Below, piece by piece: positions 1 through 10,789 of a stretch of DNA of 64,000 nucleotides (its first letter is position 1; every line of letters begins with the position of its first letter). Below the pieces are notes generated by a model. The model was not told the origin of the DNA and searched no databases. It saw nothing but the letters and a program-made list of their open reading frames with translations. The stretch comes from Flabesymbios commensalis (lineage: Eukaryota; Annelida; Polychaeta; Terebellida; Flabelligeridae): assembly GCA_964017125.1 (NCBI GenBank), contig OZ024907.1, positions 22,700,496 through 22,764,495 of the forward strand, in the 5' to 3' direction. The translations under genes were made by a program, and so were the position numbers.

Positions 1-474
1 CTATCCTTGAAAACAGCGGTTTTCAACTGGCGTCTAGGTGAAAACACTGTTGCGTAGACGATCACGTCGGGGTCACCAGTCTGGCGTGATGGGCCTACGC
101 CGGGAGTGCCATTATGGGGCCACAACGGCCGACGAGGGACTCCGCCCAATCTCACCATCAAAACTCAAACTTCCTCCTCCTCCGTCTGGTCGACGGTTTC
201 AAACAAGTCAGAAAACTCTCTTCTCTCTTGTCATGTTTATTTGATTAACATGCGATAACAGCAAAGCACAACCATCCGCGCACGGCACGTCTCTAATGAC
301 TTAGCGAGAGCGAGCTACGGCACGTCCGTAGTCGCTGAGTGTAACGCCTGAAGTGCGGGAATAATACCAAAGCCGCACACATCGCTCTATGTGCGCACGT
401 CACCACGGTATGGAAACGAGGCGGTCATCCCCGTCCCCCCGCGTCCAGGAGTCTGGGGATAAACGCCACATTAA
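1..474. other. Intergenic/intronic stretch, nothing recognised
   Basis: This segment is richer in G+C and CpG than most of the window. I see no exon, repeat or RNA that I can support. A 68-codon open frame here has no recognisable family and low-complexity proline content, so I do not call it. The missing 5' exons of the CRAL-TRIO gene must lie to the left of the window or be hidden here. Confidence 0.4.
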
Positions 475-479
475 TTGAG

Positions 480-1290
480 CGATGTCAGGATCCTACAAGC
501 CTGCTCCATCATTAATACACTCTGTTCACTCATTGACCACACCTCACACCCGTATAGTAATTTAGGCACTGCCACAGCCCAGTACAGTTTACTACCACTG
601 ATAGGATTAATACCACCAGTACTGCTACCAATACTTAAAATCATATGTACAAGCTTTTTGTGACAGGTGATCCTTTCATTACAAAAGTCTTTATCTGTTT
701 TTTTTTGTGCTGCATAGTGGGATACCTACATGAAGGTGACTGTCAACCTGTTTTTTGTGCTGCATAGTGGGATACCTACATGAAGGTGACTGTCAACCTG
801 TTTTAGTAACTGGTTTCTTATTGTGATATTAACAATACGCACTCTGTTATTTTTACAGAAAACAAGTATTCGAATTTTGTCCAAATTAAAACTATATCTC
901 CATTTAATACTGTGTTCAACAGCCTCGTCAACTATATATTGTAAAGTAGATTCTGACTTGGCAGCAACAGCGATATCATCAGCAAAGGCTGGACATGTAA
1001 GTATTGTATGAGCAATAGAAATAGGACAGGCTATGCTAACCAGTTCATTTAACAAGTCATTGTTGTATATGCAAAAAAGGTACATAGACATGACATCACC
1101 TTGATGTACTCCCTGTTGGGGACAAAACCAATTGGATAGGCCTCCAGCTATCCAACATTTGAACAGAACATTTGAACCCATTGTAGCTATCATATATAAC
1201 GGACCACAGCCGTTTATCCATTCCTAGATTAATAAGTTTATACATAAGGGCTGATGGATATCTTAAACATCTATGCATCCCTCCCCAAAA
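480..1290 (-). mobile_element. Decayed non-LTR retrotransposon (LINE) reverse transcriptase fragment
   Basis: Read on the minus strand, 1193 to 726 encodes reverse transcriptase motifs: a GVHQGDVMS block (the usual GVRQGDPLSP), then FADDIAVAA for the catalytic YADD-type box. Upstream of it lies a segment with ALMYKLINLGM and YDSYNG, matching the fingers/palm region. Further downstream, about 700 to 480 on the minus strand, a frame gives PKLLYGCEVWS, typical of the segment after the RT domain in LINEs. The pieces are in several frames, so it is dead. A 50-bp direct duplication (707-756 and 757-806) lies inside it. It lies antisense to, and probably in an intron of, the CRAL-TRIO gene. Clade not determined. 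Confidence 0.8.
707..806. repeat. 50-bp perfect tandem duplication
   Basis: The segment beginning GTGCTGCATAGTGGG at 707 repeats at 757 with an exact 50-bp period. It lies within the LINE remnant and appears to be a local slippage or duplication event after the insertion. Confidence 0.9.
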
Positions 1291-1700
1291 CGTCTAATTA
1301 TTGCAGGAAACCCAGCTTCTCCCGATGTCTATATATTATATAATTATATTATTTACAGGGCTGATGGATACCTTAAACATCTATACATCCCTCCCCAAAA
1401 CGTCTAATTGTTGCAGGAAACCCAGCTTCTCCCGATGTCTATATATTATATAATTATATTATTCACAGGGCTGATGGATACCTTAAACATCTATACATCC
1501 CTCCCCAAAACGTCTAATTGTTGCAGGAAACCCAGCTTCTCCCGATGTCTATATATTATATAATTATATTATTTACAGGGCTGATGGATACCTTAAACAT
1601 CTATACATCCCTCCCCAAAACGTCTAATTATTGCAGGAAACCCAGCTTCTCCCGATGCCTATATATTATATAATTATATTATTTATAGGGCTGATGGATA
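1248..1700. repeat. 110-bp tandem array ending at an exon edge
   Basis: GGGCTGATGGATA recurs at 1248, 1358, 1468, 1578 and 1688, an exact 110-bp period over four units. About 75 bp of each unit derive from the antisense LINE and about 35 bp are A+T-rich. From the second copy on, each unit start is preceded by a pyrimidine/A-T run ending in AG (TTATTTACAG or TTATTTATAG), so each resembles a 3' splice site. The last copy runs directly into CRAL-TRIO coding sequence. Confidence 0.9.
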
Positions 1701-1888
1701 CAAGTAGCAAGGTCTATGACGTTCACACACTAGGAATCATCAATTTTGGATTGTTGTCACACGCACTCGCAGATGAAAACGTACAAGTCAACGGAATACA
1801 AGTGATATTTGACGGGACTGGTTTTGGGATAAAACATCAGAATTTCTATTCTATCGAACACTCAATCAATTTTCTAAAACTTATGCAC
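1689..1888 (+). CDS. CRAL-TRIO lipid-binding protein, internal exon (first visible of four)
   Basis: The exon encodes the N-terminal half of a CRAL-TRIO fold, the sec14-like pocket that carries small hydrophobic ligands such as tocopherol or retinaldehyde. The run SSKVYDVHTLG followed by VQVNGIQVIFDGTGFG aligns with the AYDVFRVSL...QRNGIKAIFDLEGW region of alpha-tocopherol transfer protein. It ends ...KLMH followed by the donor GTGAGT, phase 0, and joins in frame to the exon at 6376. The 5' edge is uncertain. The acceptor AG at 1687-1688 lies in the last unit of the 110-bp array, and the first five residues (GLMDT) come from or next to the array. Upstream exons (CRAL-TRIO N-terminal helices and start codon) are not seen. 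Ligand cannot be predicted from what is visible. Confidence 0.85.
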
Positions 1889-2749
1889 GTGAGTATGTTA
1901 TGTGTGGAACAGTACTGGTATGTCTCAAAGGCATAATGACGTGATTTTGGTTCCACGAAATAACCGAAGTAAATGACCTATTCTGTAGTTTTCATCAACT
2001 GTTTAAAATAGTCCTCCAATATTATATGGGCTCGCCGGATTTGCATTCCATGACGTCACAAACAACGTGCACCTAGCAGCAAATCTCATGTAAAGGTCTG
2101 TGGTGCTGGTCCAACATTGGGTGGTACCCGATCAACGTGTCACATTTGCATGTTTGTAGGCCTACATGGTTCTAAATGAAGGCTTGTAATGTATGACATT
2201 GGTCAGGAGCCGGCACAGTGATGGCCAGAATTTGTAGTGTTAGCTCAACATGTCGGCAACGTTCCACTAGTTTCGTGTTGACTAAGATCAAAATATTAGA
2301 AAATGTTTTGTACAACAGCAGCTACCTGTACACAGTGATATATGTACATGTATCAACCCTTTAAGCCCTCACGATGCATTAAAGCATCATTTTACATGAT
2401 TAAAAACAACCTTTATTTTCTCACAACTAAGGGTTTTAGAAGGCAAATGTCAATGAAACTGTTCTACGAATACATGGTAATTTTTTTAAATTTATCACCC
2501 ACTTCCAGTCATCTTGATCCACTACAAGTCGAAAATTTCGACAGCAATTCGACGCTTGTAGTGGATGAAGATGACAATTGTAAATTCAGGCTTGAAAGGG
2601 TTAAACCAGACAGGCATATGTCACGCCATGACGTAAAAAATGCTACCAGTGAGCTAAAACATTCGCTCAGATTCTTTATACTTTAGTTATTAAATATGGA
2701 AGAAATAATTGTTTTGTGTAGAGTAGGCCTGGTTCTGAAAACTTCCCCA

Positions 2750-2860
2750 GGCCTTTAATTGTATTAGTGGGACTGTTAAGTGTTCATTTAGGGTCGAACC
2801 TTGCACTTTGGGTTAAAAGCATGGATTTTTTACTGAGTGGTCAGTGGTATCGTGGATCAT
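2750..2860 (-). repeat. Dispersed repeat, inverted relative to 5460-5535
   Basis: AACCTTGCACTTTGGGTTAA with flanking AGTGGGAC is the reverse complement of sequence around 5460-5535, where TTAACCCAAAGTGCAAGGTT is followed by GGTCCCACTATAT. Both copies lie in the same intron about 2.7 kb apart and could pair. The element family is not recognised. Confidence 0.6.
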
Positions 2861-3849
2861 TTTCTGATAAGGAACACCTTTGTCGGTCATCTGTGGAGTA
2901 ATAAGGGCAAACGTACCCCCCAAATTTTTTAGTGGAAAATGGCCAACTCCTTTGTTTTATGTTACAATAATGCACCAGTTATGTTTATAATGATGTATAT
3001 TTTCATAAAAAATAACTACAAATGTATTTTAATTTACATCTAATATATGCAGTTGATATGCAATTGAAAAAAGCAAACAACTACTTTAAATGTATAATGT
3101 TTATATCGTCTGCTCGGATCTGCAAGATTAGTTTCTATTGTCTATTACGTACATGCCAGTGCAAAAAATTATTGTTACCTTGTGTTTGCTATATTATCAA
3201 AGTATTACCTTAATCTTTTTTCTTTGTAACAGCTCCCGTGACACTCGCACTATACTGTGCACCTCAAATTGCTATTGTAACATTTGCACAGTTCTTGTTA
3301 AAACAAGTGGTCATTAATTCATAGCGGATTACATTACCCAGTATGTAATCAATGCCAATAGCTGCAGTTCCGTATTACTAGTTAAATGTGTTTGGATATG
3401 GCCGGATAAAACCTGAATTGAACGTGAAGGGTGTTAAGCATACATCTCCTGGCTGAGTTGTTGGTCTGTGGGTGAGGGCATGATGTTCAGCAGAGTGCTG
3501 GGTCAAGAATATATGCTATGACATGCGCCTTGCCATCATAGGGCCCCGATTCTGCTGTTCTTAATGCTATCTGCTTTGTGCATCATAACATCTGTGATTA
3601 GATTCATGTGTTCTGACAGCCAATATGATCTTACAGCAGTTTATGAGGATCAGCCTTATGGGCTGGCCTGTATCAGATTGGCTAACCTAATTAATTGATT
3701 GTGACAATGTGCCACGAAGAGCCTTTTAAAATCACTTTAGCATTGTGCTGTGTTAATGTAGATGTAGCTGTTGGACTGAATGAATACAACGTCGAAACGC
3801 CTAATACAGTCTTGTGTCTCATACGGATAAAATAGCATATACAATTTAA

Positions 3850-4950
3850 TCCAGTCATCTTTGAATGTTTGTTATTATGGAAGGGTACGCTATCTAGGAT
3901 TAACTGTCCTCTTCAGACTTTTTTACAGCTGCAGGGCTTAATCTCATCATGCCTTTTGAGTTTGATGAAGTGTCCTCTATACTGGCTTCCTATCAGGGCC
4001 AGTCTTGTGACAGCCTCCGCCAGCACGACTAGGTAGGACCTGGATATTTTTAACAGCTTTTCTCTTTCAATGATTGTGATTATGTCTTCAATCTCAGCAA
4101 CATGAGAGTATACTAGTTTTGAAAATATGACAGTTAGTTATATACTACTTATACAGTAGTGGGAACAGCTGAACTATAACAGCTCCATATAACACAATGG
4201 CATATAAGCAATAAAACAATGTCGGGCCTACAGTCATCCTTCAGTTATATGTCACTTCATATGTTCCCTTGCGTTTAATACCGTTTATTTTTGTTAGATG
4301 GGATCATAGATGAGCTTTTTCTCAACAAACTTTTCATTAACAAGTATATTATACTGTTGTTGACCTGTTTTCACAATATTCTCTATTTTGTTCAACATCA
4401 TCATTCATTTTTTATTTGACGTCTAATGTCAGCAGCTCCCCAACATGTCCACTGACTTCCTCAAATGGATTCCCTATATATTCAAAGGCATGTACAAGAA
4501 CCATTATCGATTTTTAAATATCATTTGAGACTCCCCTGTTGTTCATGATGCTTTAGATGGGGTGATGTTTGGTTAACATCTTCAAACTCTGCTATCGGGG
4601 CAGCATTTAAGTCGAAGGTTGATCATTGATCACCCAGCATTTCAAAGCAGCTGGTTTTTTTGCCAAAGCACCGACACCTCCATCTTTTTTTAACAAAATT
4701 AGAACTGCTCATGGGCCTGATCAAGGGCAATGGCAGAAAGTGGGTGATGTGTTTTGTGGGCTACAGAGTATTCTTCACAAAATTCTTTATGCAGCAAAGG
4801 TTGCGTGGCAACAAAACTATGTATCCTATGTGTACTGGATTACTACTACGCATTATGCGCACGATCAAGGGGGGAACCAGGAGATAAGGCATAGCAGTGA
4901 TTCCACATATTCTTGAAAAATGTCCTACCCTCATAGCCTCTATAATATTC
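3850..4950 (-). mobile_element. Decayed copy of an uncharacterised repetitive-element protein
   Basis: Minus-strand translation gives islands of protein-like sequence in several frames: SAIALDQAHEQ near 4720, GNPFEEVSGHVGELL near 4460, NIVKTGQQQYNIL near 4360 and a run containing SYLVVLAEAVTRLALIGSQ near 4010. I recall this series of motifs from a multi-copy, uncharacterised protein family found in cnidarian and molluscan genomes and assumed to belong to a mobile element. I cannot name its class. The copy is plainly dead, with multiple breaks, and looks old. Confidence 0.55.
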
Positions 4951-5339
4951 AATGCACACAACTAGAACTGAAGCACCATGATCTATTTTTTTGAATAGTT
5001 TAGGCTGTTCTTTTTATTACACCACTCAGAAAGATCTACATCGGTATTTCGCTTCGAAAAAAGAATGTGTTTTCAATAACTGCATAATAGTTATATGATT
5101 CCAACAATATTAAGAAGTGCTATGTCACTAAAATACATAGACATCTTGACTATGAAACTGAGTCAACAACCAGGAAAAAATTCCTTCAAAACTAAACAAA
5201 ATTTTACTTTGAGATTGCACTCTATGTACATTTCTAATTATTATATTTACGATATTTTATTAATAAAAGTTATCAAATATATGGTGAATAGTCATCTGAG
5301 TGTAAGAAGAATACTAAACAAAACGTCCAAATTTGCTCA

Positions 5340-5560
5340 TTGTTCTGAAAACAAACAAGTTTAAGGCTCGGTTTGGACCAAAAAAAAAATGCACCCTGTG
5401 GCCGCCAGGGGGCACTTATATAGGTGTTCTATATCTTAAAATGCTCAGTATAGATCATTCTTTATGTATGCCAAGTTTCATGCTTTTAACCCAAAGTGCA
5501 AGGTTTATGGCCTAACGGTCCCACTATATTGGCCATTTGACCCACTCCGACACTTTGACC
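5340..5560 (+). repeat. Dispersed repeat copy (partner of 2750-2860)
   Basis: The segment contains a poly-A run, a GGCCGCCAGGGGGCAC motif and the TTAACCCAAAGTGCAAGGTT block shared in inverse orientation with 2750-2860. No coding sequence is seen. Confidence 0.55.
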
Positions 5561-6375
5561 AATTTGTCAACTAAAATTATCAAAATTGGATCAATCATAC
5601 AATACGCTAAGAAGTATACTCTTAAAGCTATATATTAGCGTATTTTTATTGAATTCCATATTACACCTGAAGCTATAGTGGGGCATATTATAACGTTGGG
5701 ATCTAGATGGGTTGTGAAGAACATTAAAATTACAAAATTTACCTTAATTTCTGTTCTTGTTTAACTTATATACTCTAAAACAGAATCATTCACCATAACA
5801 TTTGAAATGTTCTTTTTAGTATATTCTGTATCAGCACTTTTACATTATATAAATCTGTCCTGTGTATATGCCTGTAAATCCATAAAAAATCACTGGCTAC
5901 TGGATGATAAATGACCATGTATTTATTGTATTTATTTAGATATAATGTATAGTTTTATCAGGATTTGTTCGGTTTAGTGAATGGTCATCGTGCATTTAGC
6001 TCTAAATTCATATTGCTTTGTAAATGCCATTATAATACATTTGATCATCTGGTAATTTTAATTACTGGTATTATTCCAGCAGTGTTTAATTCAGGGTATA
6101 GCTGATGCAATGTAGACCCCCATTAAGTAAAGCTGATGCTATATATTGTGGCTAACTGTGGCATTTTATCTCATTGTCTGTGATTTTTGGCGGCAAAACA
6201 TCACAACTCGACTGGCCATAGTTTTTTTTCTGTAACGATATAACTGATTTGTTGCTTAATATACTGTTACACAGATAGGCCTACATCAAATTCAAGTCGA
6301 CTATTTGTACCAGTGCATCATTTTCCACGAGTCTGTAATAGTTACTTTTTTACTTCTGGCCCTGTATACTTCTAG

Positions 6376-6486
6376 GGATCATTTCCAATGAGGGTGAAAG
6401 CCATTCACATCTATAACCATGGTTCAGTGGTAGAAGCATTTGTAACCTTACTTAAGCCTCTAATGCCGAAGAAAACAAAGGAGAGG
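6376..6486 (+). CDS. CRAL-TRIO protein exon (core strand and helix)
   Basis: The exon has 111 bp, 37 codons, phase 0 at both ends. The acceptor is TTCTAG and the donor GAGAGG|GTGAGT. It encodes SFPMRVKAIHIYNHG then LLKPLMPKKTKER, matching the SFPLKVRGIHLINEP...IKPFLTEKIKER segment of alpha-tocopherol transfer protein almost position by position. It is too short to stand out as an open frame; the family match and intact splice sites support it. Confidence 0.9.
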
Positions 6487-6844
6487 GTGAGTTGGACAAG
6501 TTTTCTTATTAGTTTTTATAAATTATTATTTTATATTAATGTGGTAATTTAATTATTTTTGGCGTATTTTGTCAGAATTATTCCAGCTATTTATACTTTA
6601 TTAGATGACCGTTCGCGTTACAATTAAAGTTACACTTCTGTTTTTATTAATCCATCGCTTTATAAATCATTATTTGGAATTCTGAAATTGTATTTCAAAA
6701 ACAAAAGTATATTGTATAAGTTCATCTGCGGATAAATTAGGCGACGAGTTCGCTGATCAATGGAAGATATCATTGAAATATTACAGCATTAGAAATCATA
6801 AACATCTTTTGTGCATCATGTTGTTAAATATCACCTTTTTCTAG
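6487..6844 (+). other. CRAL-TRIO gene intron, 358 bp
   Basis: A simple A+T-rich intron with GTGAGT donor and a pyrimidine-rich CTTTTTCTAG acceptor. No repeat or RNA is recognised in it. Confidence 0.8.
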
Positions 6845-6968
6845 TTGCATTTAAGTGGCAATAGCCTGGAAGAGATCTACAAGATTATTCCTCAACATAT
6901 GTTGCCTGCGGAGTACATGCCAGACGGGGAAGAGAACCAATCTGCTGGTACAATGAAAGACATAGTGG
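6845..6968 (+). CDS. CRAL-TRIO protein exon (C-terminal helix and LPxEY loop)
   Basis: The exon has 124 bp, phase 0 in and phase 1 out. It encodes LHLSGNSLEEIYKIIPQ, then MLPAEYMPDGEE. This matches the [27 protein letters not shown] block that closes the ligand pocket in alpha-tocopherol transfer proteins. The usual LPxEYGG is here LPAEYMPDG. Acceptor CTTTTTCTAG, donor GTGG|GTGAGT. Confidence 0.9.
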
Positions 6969-6980
6969 GTGAGTGAACAA

Positions 6981-7199
6981 TAACCCTTACAGCGCTGAAG
7001 TATTTTTGTTCAAACCATGGAGACTAAAGGGTGTTTTTCAAATCATCATCAATGTCTTAGTTAGCTCTTTCTGATTCATTTGAATACCTTTGTTATGAGT
7101 CTACGGCGAATAGAAATATTTTAATTCTTTCAGCGCGGGGACCGTCTTTATACGTCAGAATCTGACATATAAAGAAGGTCCCCGAACTGAAAGGGTTAA
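6981..7199. mobile_element. TTAA/CCCTT-ended MITE with terminal hairpin (family C)
   Basis: This 219-bp element starts TAACCCTTACAGCGCTGAA and ends CTGAAAGGGTTAA. Its right third is an inverted repeat built on GACGTCAGA/TCTGACGTC-type arms. The body (AACCATGGAGACTAAAGG, then CAATGTCTTAGTTAGC) recurs at 43808-44047, 62761-62975 and, inverted, near 46632, 51484 and 60744. TTAA-type ends with CCCTT suggest a piggyBac-type non-autonomous element (inference). It lies in the last intron of the CRAL-TRIO gene. Confidence 0.75.
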
Positions 7200-7683
7200 G
7201 AATACGTTGACAAATGCAATAATATGTGTGTGTGTGTCACTATATGCAAGACCATCAATAAAATAACACAATCCTAATTAATATAATGTTAGTACTGAAA
7301 ATTGTATCATTTCATTAATTGACATTACATCATATAAACTAAGAAGGATTGATATTCCCAGAATTGTACTTACTTTGACGCACCATATAAACTCTATGAT
7401 TATGTGAAATCTGAAAAATAATCATGACAAATAATAGGACATGAGTAGGCCTACTATCATCTAATAACTTGTAACATATATAAAAAAGTAAACATTTTCT
7501 GTGACGGGTTTTTTCCTGGATGAGAAACACATATTTTACATGCATGCAATAAGTACATAAATATTTATGTATGTGAAGCATGTTTATGTCTTACATAATT
7601 ACATAATTATCCCAAGGCATTCAAAAGTACTGGGACTGCTGCTTGTTATGTTTTTGAAGTGTTTTTTAATTCAATTTTTTCAG

Positions 7684-7823
7684 ATGCCCAGCTAAAAGAG
7701 ATGATGAGTGAGCCTGTAAAGAATAAACTGTTCATCGAGAACTCTGCAAGGTTTAAGATTGATACATCTGTAATGATCACCGATATGCCACAGGAGTCCT
7801 TTAGAAGACTTAATATAGACTGA
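7684..7823 (+). CDS. CRAL-TRIO protein terminal exon with stop
   Basis: The exon follows TTTTTTCAG and its first two bases complete a GAT codon with the G left over from the previous exon. It encodes DAQLKEMMSEPVKNKLF...MPQESFRRLNID and then TGA at 7821-7823. ESFRRLNID is the usual C-terminal signature of short CRAL-TRIO proteins. The four visible exons give about 191 residues, the C-terminal two thirds of a protein of this family. No clear AATAAA lies close to the stop; the next is about 520 bp away. Confidence 0.88.
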
Positions 7824-7914
7824 TATCTCCGCCTGATCTTCGCTTATTATTTATAATAATGATATTATGGTATATGATATTATTTTTTGCAAATCCAGCA
7901 AACAAGAGAAATGT

Positions 7915-8105
7915 TCATCTACGACGCTGACCCAACAGTGTGCCAACATTGGCCCAACGTCTAGTGTTTGCCGGGTGGTAGCTCTATGGTGTGAGACTGA
8001 ACCGTTAAGAACTCAGCCAACACAAAGCCTTGATTCATGGCTTAATGTTGGGCCAGCGTCGTACAAGGTGGCCCAACCTTAAGGCAACTTTAGTTCAACG
8101 TCTCG
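7915..8105. repeat. Degenerate foldback element (family B)
   Basis: CCAACATTGGCCCAACGTCTAG then TGTTTGCCGGG, and later TTAATGTTGGGCCAGCGTCG, are pieces of the abundant GCAAACACGAGACGTTGG...GGCCAACGTC foldback family seen throughout the window. The arms are scrambled. Confidence 0.5.
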
Positions 8106-8529
8106 GGTGTACTGATCAATATAGGCAATACACTTGTTCGACCCATATGCCAAGAGTATTAGGGGCTGTATGAGTGAAACATGAATATGTTCAGAAAACT
8201 ATCCACTACAGAATACCGAAAGTACCCAAGAATTCACCCTGGGCCCTTTGAGAAATTCAAGATGGCGCCCAAGATGACCGCCAATTTCATTTTGATATTT
8301 TATCAATTAGATAAAAAAATACTTTATTGTTAATTATTATTTACAATAAAAAAAATCTTTAACAACGTCTGTTTTCTATATAGGTGCGTCGATTTATGCA
8401 AACAACCACTCATAGCCTTGAAACATTCTAACAAAATGTTACTACCGGAAATGTGTTAAACCCAAGATGACCAACAATGACTCTAAAAGAAGGAAATTGC
8501 TATGAATAATTTAGTGTATAGCTGTTGTT
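8106..8529. other. Gap, nothing recognised
   Basis: A+T-rich sequence downstream of the CRAL-TRIO gene. A distal AATAAA lies near 8344. No exon, RNA or named repeat is seen. Confidence 0.5.
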
Positions 8530-8770
8530 TTATGACTACTCAAGGTATTAAAGCAGCTCCTTGGGATGACATCAATTCTCGTTTTTTCATTTTGTAATGA
8601 AGTAGTGTATCCCACAGATCATGATTTTATTTTTCACGGGATTTTCAGATTTTTTAATTTTTATTTTTTTATTCACACTTTTATGAATCCGACTGTAACC
8701 CAAACAAACTTTTTGTATACCTAAACACCTGCTAAAGGACGTTTGAATGTTCCTACAGCATTGGGCCACA
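8530..8770 (+). repeat. Dispersed repeat, second copy at 62150-62400
   Basis: AAAGCAGCTCCTTGGGATGA, then GTAGTGTATCCCACAGATCA, then CCCAAACAAACTTTTTGTAT and ACACCTGCTAAAGGACG occur in the same order and spacing near 62175-62370. It is a mobile or duplicated sequence about 230 bp long. The family is not recognised and no inverted ends were found. Confidence 0.75.
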
Positions 8771-9774
8771 TGTTGATGCCGTCATCCCAGCGTTAAACAG
8801 CCATTTGGTGCTGCGGGGGAACCCCCCTGATCAACCCGTTCCCACAGCAATTAAGGGCGGCAGCTATTGATGTAACTATGTGGTTACTTTGAACATGCCG
8901 TCTAATATGGTCAGTATTTGCCGTCTATATTGTGGTATGCTGTAAAGAAACTTGTTTACATATCAGTATATGTCTTGGAAATATAGATTGTTTCGTCTAT
9001 CCACTTAACATTGTTTCTGTTACATTTTTATATTTTATTTAAGATCAGTAGGTTATATAGCTTCATATAAATTAAACATTCAAAATCGACAAAATAGAAA
9101 TTATCTTATCGGGGGCAGCTTTAACTGTGGTGAAATTCACTGGTACAATGTCCCGACTGTCGAGTTATAACCATACCACACGCTGCGTGTATTTGTATAG
9201 TGATGTAGGTATAACTTGTGCAAAGTTCTTGGATATACAGCAGTTATTCCGACCTTTAATAATGTAATTTGATCGAATATGTGTGACTCCTCATCAAAAA
9301 ACAGCTGTATTGGTCAATCTTGTGGAAATTGACCTACTGGTATTTTCTAAAAGCAATGTTTGCCATTTCCAAAAAGATATATTTTAGATCATACATGTCA
9401 CAGTTGTCATAGAAACAAAGTCAAATATCCACTGATTCTGGGAGTCATATTTTGAAAAAAATCAGTGAAATCCAAGGATTACATGCTCATTGTGTTGACA
9501 TCTTTCATCTTTATTTAGTTCTTCTATCAAGCTTACACATGCTGTTATACACATTTCCACCCCTCCCCCCTTCCCGACATAAAAAGGAACCCCTTAAATT
9601 CTGAGCTCTTTTATAAATAATAAAAGAATGGTTTTAAAATATAATAAATAATATCAAGAACAAAGGTCACTTATAAACCCAAAGGGCTGGGTGTTTTTCT
9701 AATGTATATTGAAAATGTTGTCAAAAATATGTTTTGTACACTGTCATGTGACTAGAATAAACGATACTTCTACT
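8771..9774. other. Gap, nothing recognised
   Basis: Mostly A+T-rich single-copy-looking sequence with a short CCCCTCCCCCC run near 9560. No exon, repeat or RNA can be supported. Confidence 0.45.
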
Positions 9775-10075
9775 ACTAAAGGGCGAGATTGATGCTTGAA
9801 AAGGCAATGGGGCGACCTTAAAGAGCGAGGAAGCAGTGCTAAAGTATGGTAACGAGGCGTAAATGGCGATGGGAAGGTGGTAAATGGTGATGGTATGTCT
9901 TAAAATGTGATAGAGGGGCGTCAAAAGATGACGAGTAAGCGCTAAAAAGTGACTGATAGATGTAAATGGCGATGGGAATGTGTCGGGCGATTGGGAGGCG
10001 TTAGCGAGAGACTGGGTGTTAAAGGGCGACGGAAAAGCATTAACAGGCGATGGGGAGGCGTTGAAGAAAACTTTA
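9775..10075 (+). repeat. Purine-rich degenerate tandem repeat
   Basis: Many diverged copies of a motif like GTAAATGGCGATGGGAAGG or GTTAAAGGGCGACGG follow one another at intervals of roughly 20-30 bp. The + strand is strongly purine-rich. It is an old minisatellite with no open frame of interest. Confidence 0.6.
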
Positions 10076-10093
10076 TTCGGTCCAAAATAGCTA

Positions 10094-10735
10094 TTAAAGG
10101 TGTAGTCAACTGTTAAAATTCACGGGACAAGGGTCCCCCAGAAGGCAATAGTGCCCGTGGGTAGGCCAAGTCCCTATTCCATAATAATACTAAATATGCG
10201 TTTCATACCTAAAGCCTCATTAAGAGCAAGTTCTCAATTCACAGCAAGTTCATATATACTTGCGCGACATCTATGAGTTTATAATTCAAAGATCTTGGTC
10301 CTTACCCCTACTTGGTCGCTTGCTTGCAAACAAACTGACTGTATTACTGCGGGGATGTTGAAACTGCTTGACCCAAGCTTGTATTGACATGCACAGTAAA
10401 CACAAAACATTTGCATGACTTTATGCAATGTTGGACCAACGTCGAAGGGGTTGGGCCGACGTTGTATAAATGGTATACAAATGTCTTGTGTTTGCTGGGC
10501 AGGCGGACTTTCTCTCAAACATTGAACATTTATTCAATGTTGGTTCAATGTTGGGCCAGCGTTGCAGACGTTGGCCTAGCATTAAAACAGCATTGGATCA
10601 ATGTCCCGTTTAAGTAGTATCTTGTAATCAGTTCAGTGGCTATATTAATGCCGTCAATCTGTACTCAATAGGCTACTGTTGGCCTACACTTGACCGTCCC
10701 AGGCATGCGCGTCTTGCAGTTGAATCATTCTTTAA
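10094..10735 (+). mobile_element. 642-bp TTAA-bounded non-autonomous element (element A, copy 1)
   Basis: The left end TTAAAGGTGTAGTCAACTG and the right end CAGTTGAATCATTCTTTAA are imperfect inverted repeats, 14 of 19 positions matching. Two family-B foldback units (about 10390-10505 and 10525-10615) lie inside. An inverted full copy occupies 33386-33993 and a copy split by a LINE lies at 15874-20317. No coding capacity. TTAA at both ends hints at a piggyBac-type mover, but this is inference. Confidence 0.75.
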
Positions 10736-10789
10736 ACCTTAAAACCACAAGTATGACATTGAGCGATCAAAATACTACAGCAATGCAAT

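Larger units (their letters stand above)
1889..6375 (+). other. CRAL-TRIO gene intron (4.5 kb), mostly repeat debris
   Basis: The intron is bounded by GTGAGT at 1889 and AG at 6374-6375. It contains a dispersed repeat at about 2750-2860 whose inverted partner is near 5460-5535, and a decayed mobile-element ORF on the minus strand. It is otherwise A+T-rich sequence in which I recognise nothing. Short open frames at 2342-2686, 3022-3213 and 5095-5364 show no family features. Confidence 0.7.

Noticed and set aside
475-663. 62-codon + strand open frame
   Set aside because: Antisense of the LINE C-terminal segment, which is the meaningful strand.
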